Source: JAQIBY01 sp964615585
GTDB taxonomy: Bacteria; Bacteroidota; Bacteroidia; Bacteroidales; ML635J-15
Reading direction: 5' to 3'
Assembly (NCBI GenBank): GCA_964615585.1
Contig: CAZTNS010000003.1
Coordinates: 1 to 56,937 of the forward strand
Length of the DNA stretch: 56,937 nt
Positions 50,761 through 56,937 of this stretch are shown here, piece by piece. The notes below the pieces were generated by a model. That model did not search any database and had not been told where the DNA came from. It saw nothing but the letters and a program-made list of their open reading frames with translations. The first letter of the stretch is position 1. The number at the start of each line of letters is the position of its first letter. Made by a program: the position numbers and the translations under genes.

Positions 50761-53760
50761 TTATTTAACCACGTTCAGTTTTTGTGTGGTAACCTTGTCA
50801 TTGGATTCAACACGGATAATGTAAGTACCATCAGTCAGGTCGGAAACATTGATGGTTTCACGATCGCTGTTGGCAGTTTGTGAAATTACCCTTTGACCAA
50901 GCATGTTAACGATGGTGATTTCAGCGTTTTCAGCGTTGGCTACGGTTACTATGTCATTAGCGGGGTTGGGATAGATTGATATATTAGAATAGTCTAAATC
51001 AATAACTTCAGTGACTTCATCAACCTGGAAAAGATCCACATAAGCAGCAGCCCCATCATTGCCTACATAATGAAAAGCAAAATGTACAGAAGATTCACCA
51101 CTGTAATCAGAAATGTCAATAACTTGTAAGGTATCTGTCCAATCAGCAAATTCACCGACATCAGTAAGGTCCCACAAGCTTGTCCATGTAGCACCATCAT
51201 CAACAGTCACCTCAAAAAACAGGTTATAATTATCTTCTGTAATTGCCCACTCATAACTGGCTTTCCAATAGAAACTGGCATTGATTTGAGCAGGCGCTGT
51301 GCTAAAGTCAAATTCAGGTGAAATAATGTACTCATCCTGATCATTCAAGTCAGGATCGTATTCACAAACAATATTACCATCACCTTCATAAGATGAAACA
51401 CCGCTATCATCCCAATACCAGGTTTGGTTGGTATTGATGCCTTCAATGGTCCAGCAAGCTATACCTGCTTCAAAATCTTCAGTATAAGGGATAGATGTTA
51501 CCGTCTCACAAGAGGTATTAAAAGTAAACGGACCACTCCATAAGCTGCTATCAGAATCACATACAGCCTGTACATAAAAATCATAAACAGTACCACTTTC
51601 AAGGCCTGTTAATTCATAAGGATTATCAGTAACATTGATCACATTACCATCCCCCTGTGCAAAACCTGTCTCACCCCATTCAATATTCCATTCTGAAGCC
51701 GAGCCATTTTCAAGCCATCCAAGGTTAGCGGATGTTGTGGTTTCTCCGGTAACATATAGTTCTGTTGGCTGGGGACAAGATACAGGCACTATACTACCAG
51801 GAATCATAATATCATCAACAGCCCAGCCATATCCCCACGCGCCATCATCATCATAATGGAAAGCTATAAGCACATCAGGTTCTCCGGCATATGCTGAAAG
51901 ATCAACGGTTTCTTCCTGCCAATCAGAAATGTTATCGCTTGATAATGTTTCCACGTCAGTCCAGTTTATACTGTCAGTAGAGACCTTGATAGTGAAGATA
52001 TCATAGTAGCGAACGTTACTAAATCTCAGAAATGGAGCAGAAATACCACTAAAATCAATAGCAGGCAATATCATCCAAACATCAGACATGTCAGCATTGC
52101 ATGCATCATCATTAACATAAGCATATGTTCCATGATCTGGTATTGGAAAAGTACCACTACCACCATCAGTACCAATTTCCCAACCGCAATCACCATCAAT
52201 AAATTGCATGTTCGGAACAACACCACTTTCAAAATCAATCAAGACCAAATCACCAATAATCAATTCGTTAGACAAAGCAGAACCTCCTTCACCAATGGCA
52301 TTACTTGCAATAACTTCATACCAGTAATTATTTGGATCCGTCAATGTTTCGGAAAATGTGGTCCCCGTCTGATCTTCTGAAACCAGCTCATCATCAGGAT
52401 AACGAACAACGTCATAAATAATGCCTGTACCTGATAAATACCCCCCGTGTAAACCCTCCGTGGGTGCTGTCCATGAAAGGCTGGCATCCATACCGGTTGC
52501 AGTAAGTTCAACATCTGTTGGTGCATCAGGCACATCTTCACCTACCCATGTAGAAACAGATGCAGGAATTCCTTCGCCATTTGAATTATAACCAATCACA
52601 GTAAATGTATATTGCCCTTCCGAAGCAACGTTAACTGTATATGAACCAGGATCGCCGATTACAGCACTGTTATTTACATAAGTTGGTATGGTTTCATCGT
52701 CAACATACAAGCATATACTGTCCAGTTCATCCAATGTGTTCCCATTAACATTGAGGGTTGGATTTGTCCATGATACATCAGCAGTTAAAGCACCTCCGGC
52801 ATCTGGTACTGCATCCAGATCGAGAGGAGCGTCAGGAGCTGCAGTATCAGCTGTTACTGCCAATTCATATCCAACAATGAGATTTGGATCCTGTTGTATA
52901 TTGCCAACAAGGATAAATTCTCCACCAGATTCAAATGAACATGCACCTCCTGAAATAGATTCTGTTATATACCCTGGAGCATCTGAGCAATCATGCGTTG
53001 TCCCGGTCATCGAATATGAATTTATATCAAATTGATAAAATACAGCTTCCTCACCTGTAGGTTGTTGGAATAACCATAGACAGGGGTTTGCAGGGTCTGT
53101 CCAGGGGTCATAAGCTGATCCATAGCATGATTCAAGAGTTACTGTAGAAGGTACAAGTTCGGAACCATTCATATCAATGGCACCTAATTCTTCCCAGTCT
53201 CCAATCCAAAATCCACCATTACCGCCATCAAGTCCCGGATCATAAGCAATGTGCCTGATTCCGGTTACGCCTGTGCATGTAACAGAAATATCACTTTCCA
53301 GTGTTTCGTTGGCTAAATCAATTTGATAAAGTGTCATACTCGCATCTGAGCCATAAAAATAAGTGCCATCATAAGCCATATCCCGAATTCCACTAACCCC
53401 TGTCACTTGAAAAGTCTCTGGATTTGTGCCATCCATGTTATAGCGAGTAAAATCATCACCATTCCAGGCTGTTGTATAAAAATTCACCCCATCAGTCTCG
53501 AGGCCAGGATGGCCAGCTGCAGATGCATTAAAGCTAAACTCTACATCCCAGGTTGCTTTTGACCCACCGGTATGTACAGCATCAGATAAGAAAGGCGTTA
53601 CATCATGTATGCCTGATATTTTTTCTTTCTTCAGATCAACTTTTTGCTGAATAGAGGATTTTGATTTTCGTTGATGCAATACATCAGACTTGGTTGCGTA
53701 TTGGGCAAATGTTATTGCTGAAATAAGCAACAGTGTAAATAATAAAATAAATTTTTTCAT
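50761..53760 (-). CDS. Large secreted T9SS protein with jelly-roll and Fn3 modules
   Basis: A 999-residue protein with a signal peptide ending near FAQ (residue 19). Residues about 70-300 look like a propeller-type repeat (LETDGVNFYTTAWNGDD, MAYDGTYFYGSD, AYDPGLDGGNGGFWIGDW). Fn3-like domains (about 310-500) are followed by a choice-of-anchor-J jelly-roll (about 510-655), another Fn3 (LYVTGETTTSANLGWLENGS) and a second jelly-roll (about 755-905). The last 75 residues are a T9SS sorting domain (SIYPNPANDIVTVANAENAE to KLNVVK). No peptidase motif is visible. Probably surface-attached or released; function unknown. Confidence 0.87.
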   Translation of the reverse strand: MKKFILLFTLLLISAITFAQYATKSDVLHQRKSKSSIQQKVDLKKEKISGIHDVTPFLSDAVHTGGSKATWDVEFSFNASAAGHPGLETDGVNFYTTAWNGDDFTRYNMDGTNPETFQVTGVSGIRDMAYDGTYFYGSDASMTLYQIDLANETLESDISVTCTGVTGIRHIAYDPGLDGGNGGFWIGDWEELGAIDMNGSELVPSTVTLESCYGSAYDPWTDPANPCLWLFQQPTGEEAVFYQFDINSYSMTGTTHDCSDAPGYITESISGGACSFESGGEFILVGNIQQDPNLIVGYELAVTADTAAPDAPLDLDAVPDAGGALTADVSWTNPTLNVNGNTLDELDSICLYVDDETIPTYVNNSAVIGDPGSYTVNVASEGQYTFTVIGYNSNGEGIPASVSTWVGEDVPDAPTDVELTATGMDASLSWTAPTEGLHGGYLSGTGIIYDVVRYPDDELVSEDQTGTTFSETLTDPNNYWYEVIASNAIGEGGSALSNELIIGDLVLIDFESGVVPNMQFIDGDCGWEIGTDGGSGTFPIPDHGTYAYVNDDACNADMSDVWMILPAIDFSGISAPFLRFSNVRYYDIFTIKVSTDSINWTDVETLSSDNISDWQEETVDLSAYAGEPDVLIAFHYDDDGAWGYGWAVDDIMIPGSIVPVSCPQPTELYVTGETTTSANLGWLENGSASEWNIEWGETGFAQGDGNVINVTDNPYELTGLESGTVYDFYVQAVCDSDSSLWSGPFTFNTSCETVTSIPYTEDFEAGIACWTIEGINTNQTWYWDDSGVSSYEGDGNIVCEYDPDLNDQDEYIISPEFDFSTAPAQINASFYWKASYEWAITEDNYNLFFEVTVDDGATWTSLWDLTDVGEFADWTDTLQVIDISDYSGESSVHFAFHYVGNDGAAAYVDLFQVDEVTEVIDLDYSNISIYPNPANDIVTVANAENAEITIVNMLGQRVISQTANSDRETINVSDLTDGTYIIRVESNDKVTTQKLNVVK

Positions 53761-53837
53761 AACAATGCATTTTTGGTTTGTACTACAAATATAAAATATA
53801 CTATTTAAATAAAAAAGTAAAACAATGAATTAAACAT

Positions 53838-53871
53838 AAAAAAAAGACCGGAGAAGTTTCCGGCCTTTTTT
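53838..53871 (-). terminator. Terminator after the 618-residue T9SS gene
   Basis: The same CCGGA-GAAGTT-TCCGG hairpin with A/T-rich flanks as at 50711-50740. It lies 23 bases beyond the stop codon and is part of the duplicated 3' end. Confidence 0.75.
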
Positions 53872-53893
53872 ACGAGTTGGGGGATAGGAGGTA

Positions 53894-55750
53894 TTATTTA
53901 ACCACGTTCAATTTTTGTGTGGTAACCTTGTCATTGGACTCTATACGGATAATGTATGTGCCGTCAGTCAGGTCAGAAACGTTGACGGTTTCACGATCGC
54001 TGTTGGCAGTTTGTGAAATTACCCTTTGACCAAGCATATTTACGATGGTGATTTCAGCATTTTCAGCATTGGCGATGGTAACTACGTCATTAGCGGGGTT
54101 GGGATAGATTGAGATTTCTTTGATCTCTGCATCGCTGACATTGACACCTGCATCAAGTAGAATATCATCTACCATAAAAATAAATGCATCATCACTTAGG
54201 CACTGTATGGCGACATAAATTTGTTCGCCTGCATAAGATGACAGATCATAGGAAATTTCTGTCCAAATGGTATCAGCATCTGTAGCACCAGATGTTAATT
54301 CATCAGTAAAGTCAGCAATAGCAGTGCCTGATGTAGAAACCCAAACTTTATATTTCTCAAGGCCATACTCATCTGTATAAGATTTTGCCCAAAAATTAAG
54401 TGAAGCACCGGCATTGATTTCACTTGACTGAGGTGTGATCAGCCAGTCATCGTTTGGTCCGTCAGTAGCAGCAAAGCATGCACCAAAACGATCACCGGTA
54501 TTGGGTTGAATGGCATCTGCTGTCATTTCAGGATCTGTATTGGCAGGGTTAAATGCAATATAAGAACCGGTGTATTCGGAATTAGTAAAATCAATACCTT
54601 GAAATCCATAAGTCCCGCTGCCATCTTCATCATGCTGTGTCCAGCCGGTAAAAGTGAGATCAAAATCATTCACGTTTGTTTCAAAACCACCATCCATATC
54701 GTCGGTAATAGGTTCATTACATACTCCGGAAAGAGCAACTTCCACGGTGCCACCGTTGGTCTCAATGGTAAATGTTGCATTGTAAGTATCGTAAGCTGTT
54801 GGATTATAATCGAAGGTAAAAGTGTAATCCTCTGCTTCATCCAGGCTAACATCACCAGCATCAAATGTAGTTGAGAAAGGCGTTCCGCTCAGATCGGTAG
54901 CAGAAGATACGGTAAGCGTACCCACACCGGCATTAGTAAGCGTAAAATCACCTGAAGTGGTTGACGTGCTGATTTCAACATCACCTGCATCCCATGAAGT
55001 AGGGGTAAGATCCGCTAACGGGTCAGTGATGTCTTCTACTTCAAATGTCATGTTATCGACATCGATATATGAACCGGCAGTAAGGGTACCAATTTCCATA
55101 CCCGTGAAAACGCCCACACCTGTAGATGATACAATGATCATGGCTGAATCTGGCACTTGTGTGCTTTCATATTCAAAAGTGGCGGAAAATTCCTGGTAAC
55201 TTGTGCTTAGGTCAGCAGCTCCTAAATTAAGGCCTGCACCACCAACATAATCACCTTCTTTAAACAATTGCATGATAACCAATGCTGTATCATTGCTTTC
55301 CAATTCACCTTTAGCATAAAAGCTCATGCTTACCAGGCGATTTGTGTAGGGTTCTCCCTGTACAATTGATGTACCAGACAAAGCACCAATAAATGCTGTG
55401 CCTCCAACCAGGGTATCAGTCCATCCTATGGCTGCGATTGTGGTAACATTACTTTCCACATGCATAGCGTAATCACCGTTTTGTGCATCTGCATTCTGTT
55501 GGTCATCAGGATTTCCGGTCGTCATAAACCAACCGTTAGGCATGTCTCCAAGCCCGTATCCTGCAGCATCACTGTTCCATGCTTCAAAGTCGGCATTGTC
55601 TATGCCGGTACCACGGAGGTCTTTTTGCATTTTCACGGTTTTTTGAACTTCTTTAGAAAGATTCAAATTCAAATCCTTAACTTGTTGATTTTGTGCAAAC
55701 ACAAGCGATATGCTTGCCACAAACATTAAACTTAGTAAAATTCTTTTCAT
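53894..55750 (-). CDS. Secreted T9SS protein with choice-of-anchor D and J modules
   Basis: A 618-residue protein with a signal peptide ending near FAQ (residue 20). Residues about 45-235 form a beta-sandwich; 245-345 look like a choice-of-anchor-D/ASH-type module (WDAGDVEISTSTTSGDFTL); 350-530 are a jelly-roll (choice-of-anchor J) with FWAKSYTDEYGLEKYKVWVS and the end VDDILLDAG. The last 75 residues are a T9SS sorting domain nearly identical to that of the neighbouring gene. It has a consensus promoter upstream. Function unknown. Confidence 0.87.
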   Translation of the reverse strand: MKRILLSLMFVASISLVFAQNQQVKDLNLNLSKEVQKTVKMQKDLRGTGIDNADFEAWNSDAAGYGLGDMPNGWFMTTGNPDDQQNADAQNGDYAMHVESNVTTIAAIGWTDTLVGGTAFIGALSGTSIVQGEPYTNRLVSMSFYAKGELESNDTALVIMQLFKEGDYVGGAGLNLGAADLSTSYQEFSATFEYESTQVPDSAMIIVSSTGVGVFTGMEIGTLTAGSYIDVDNMTFEVEDITDPLADLTPTSWDAGDVEISTSTTSGDFTLTNAGVGTLTVSSATDLSGTPFSTTFDAGDVSLDEAEDYTFTFDYNPTAYDTYNATFTIETNGGTVEVALSGVCNEPITDDMDGGFETNVNDFDLTFTGWTQHDEDGSGTYGFQGIDFTNSEYTGSYIAFNPANTDPEMTADAIQPNTGDRFGACFAATDGPNDDWLITPQSSEINAGASLNFWAKSYTDEYGLEKYKVWVSTSGTAIADFTDELTSGATDADTIWTEISYDLSSYAGEQIYVAIQCLSDDAFIFMVDDILLDAGVNVSDAEIKEISIYPNPANDVVTIANAENAEITIVNMLGQRVISQTANSDRETVNVSDLTDGTYIIRIESNDKVTTQKLNVVK

Positions 55751-55801
55751 AACATTTAAATTTTGGGTTTGTAAATTTATTTTCTTATTTCAATTAGAGG
55801 A

Positions 55802-55832
55802 CAAATATAAACATATTAATAATAAAAACAAA
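55802..55832 (-). promoter_or_regulatory. Consensus Bacteroidota promoter for the 618-residue T9SS gene
   Basis: On the minus strand TTTG (55832-55829) and TATATTTG (55809-55802), an exact TAnnTTTG, are 19 bases apart. It lies directly after the stop codon of the glycosyltransferase gene and about 50 bases before the start codon. Confidence 0.7.
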
Positions 55833-55836
55833 AAAA

Positions 55837-56574
55837 TTATTTTAAATATTTTTTCCTGTTAAATAAAGCTTTCAACTTCATGCCTATAACGCCAAAAACA
55901 GCTTCCGAAAAAATGCCGCCTGACATTTTGGATGTGCCGTGTTTTCTTTCTGTGAAAACGATGGGAACTTCACGCACATCAAAACCCAGTAAACAAGCTT
56001 TGAATTTCATCTCTATCTGAAAAGCATAGCCTATCATCCGGATGTTGTCAAGGTTGATTGTTTCCAGCACTTTTCTTTTGTAGCACACAAAGCCGGCTGT
56101 CGTGTCTTGTACTTTCATGCCCGTCACAAACCGCACATACTTAGAAGCAAAATAAGACAACAGCACCCTGCCCATCGGCCAATTTACCACATTCACCCCG
56201 GTTATGTAACGGGAGCCAATGGCTACATCAGCCCCTTTTTCATCACATTCAGCCTGTAGCCTGACCAGGTCTTCCGGATTATGCGAAAAATCGGCATCCA
56301 TCTCACATATATAATGGTATCCATTTTCAAGGGCATATTTAAAACCGGCAATATAGGCAGTTCCCAATCCTTGTTTCCCTTTCCTTTCCAGTAAATGCAA
56401 CTGATCATGAAATTCCTTCTGTAAATTTTTTACGATATCAGCAGTTCCGTCAGGCGATCCATCATCCACTATCAGCACATGAAACGGGGTTTTCAACGAA
56501 AGCACTTTTCTGATGATGGCTTCAGCGTTTTCCTTCTCATTATAGGTTGGTATGATAACCAGGTTTTTACTCAT
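55837..56574 (-). CDS. Polyprenol-phosphate mannosyltransferase-like glycosyltransferase (GT2)
   Basis: A 245-residue cytoplasmic GT-A enzyme matching dolichol-phosphate mannose synthase (DPM1-type). Motifs are IPTYNEKENAEAI (about 8-20), the nucleotide-binding DDGSPDGTADI, the metal-binding MDADFSHNPED and IGSRYITG. It has no C-terminal membrane helices, as in the single-domain bacterial forms. It would load a sugar from a nucleotide donor onto polyprenol phosphate for use outside the membrane; the sugar is uncertain. Confidence 0.9.
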   Translation of the reverse strand: MSKNLVIIPTYNEKENAEAIIRKVLSLKTPFHVLIVDDGSPDGTADIVKNLQKEFHDQLHLLERKGKQGLGTAYIAGFKYALENGYHYICEMDADFSHNPEDLVRLQAECDEKGADVAIGSRYITGVNVVNWPMGRVLLSYFASKYVRFVTGMKVQDTTAGFVCYKRKVLETINLDNIRMIGYAFQIEMKFKACLLGFDVREVPIVFTERKHGTSKMSGGIFSEAVFGVIGMKLKALFNRKKYLK

Positions 56575-56937
56575 GCGTCCACATCATTATTTTTTTGAGC
56601 GTGTAAAGATATACATTCTGCTAAATAAAAAAAAGCAGCACAATTTATATTATTTACAGATTATACCAGCTGTCTTTTATCTGTCAGTTTACGTGTCATA
56701 ATTATGCATTTGTTTCCCTGGTCATGAGCTTCGGGGGTCACTCTTCCTGATGATTTCAAAACGCAGTTTCACCTCCTTGTCGGGATGTCCCATTCAGCGA
56801 TTACACATCTCCTTTATGGATTATGATCAAAGCATAAAAGTTGAAAAAGCCTGTATAGTCTTGATATCAGGTGATTTATATTCAAGAGAAAAAATAATTC
56901 AAAATTTTTCACAAAAAGATTTGGTGGATTAAAAATA
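56575..56937. other. Right-end intergenic region, no convincing gene
   Basis: A plus-strand frame of 60 codons (56750-56932) and a minus-strand frame of about 23 codons reading MGHPDKEVKLRFEI are the only open stretches. Neither has family sequence or clear coding character. TATCTTTA on the minus strand near 56610 resembles a -7 element for the glycosyltransferase. Nothing else is visible. Confidence 0.4.

Noticed and set aside
56750..56932. Plus-strand frame of 60 codons at the window edge
   Set aside because: No ribosome-binding site, no recognised sequence and no coding bias; left as intergenic.

Overview
The window is a stretch of a Bacteroidota chromosome, probably Bacteroidales or a related marine order. 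The evidence is: four large secreted proteins ending in type IX secretion (T9SS) sorting domains; promoters of the TTTG-N17-20-TAnnTTTG type; a Bacteroidota-style mraZ-to-ftsZ cluster with no murF; a glycine-lipid acyltransferase pair (GlsA/GlsB type); AT-rich intergenic DNA and weak Shine-Dalgarno sequences.

Layout. Positions 1-6341 are the integrase-proximal end of an integrated element, probably mobilizable. It carries a tyrosine recombinase, a helix-turn-helix excisionase-like protein, a RepA-like ATPase, a Zn-ribbon/Toprim-like primase-type protein, a winged-helix protein and several unusual short DNA repeats. It ends at a 47-base 3' fragment of a tRNA-Arg(ACG) gene followed by a strong terminator, so the element appears to have inserted inside that tRNA gene. 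Positions 6966-9442 hold a divergent sigma factor, an anti-sigma factor and a PKD-domain lipoprotein. Positions 10316-14117 (minus strand) hold a DUF2795 protein, a PduO-type cobalamin adenosyltransferase, a LolD-like ABC ATPase without a permease, and dipeptidyl peptidase IV. Positions 14707-18188 hold a metallo-hydrolase, an outer-membrane barrel, a lipoprotein with STN-like halves and a membrane-anchored AraC-type regulator. Positions 18368-26554 carry two T9SS cargo proteins, one about 1804 residues long with GEVED, Ig-like and CUB modules. Two transporters (AbgT and MFS) and a Crp/Fnr regulator follow.

Positions 30429-45813 are the division and cell-wall operon on the minus strand, in transcription order mraZ, rsmH, ftsL, ftsI, murE, mraY, murD, ftsW, murG, murC, ftsQ, ftsA, ftsZ, then a YqeY-domain gene. 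Most junctions overlap or are 2-12 bases apart. Four boxes at exact 10-base spacing, matching the known MraZ operator pattern, lie upstream of mraZ. Divergent from it is the glsA-glsB pair. The right end has an OmpA-family protein with a long acidic linker, a barrel protein, two T9SS cargo proteins that share a nearly identical sorting domain and terminator, and a dolichol-phosphate-mannose-synthase-like glycosyltransferase.

The signals I think most deserve a second look are: the mirrored six-fold 9-bp repeat in the element (2630-2683) and the 11-bp repeats before its integrase (6198-6241); the tRNA-Arg junction; the sigma/anti-sigma/PKD-lipoprotein cassette; the MraZ operator; the fold-back repeat at 47951-48115; the 7-bp tandem repeat that absorbs a stop codon at 49910; and the duplicated T9SS 3' ends. 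All family names come from motif recognition only; no database search was possible.
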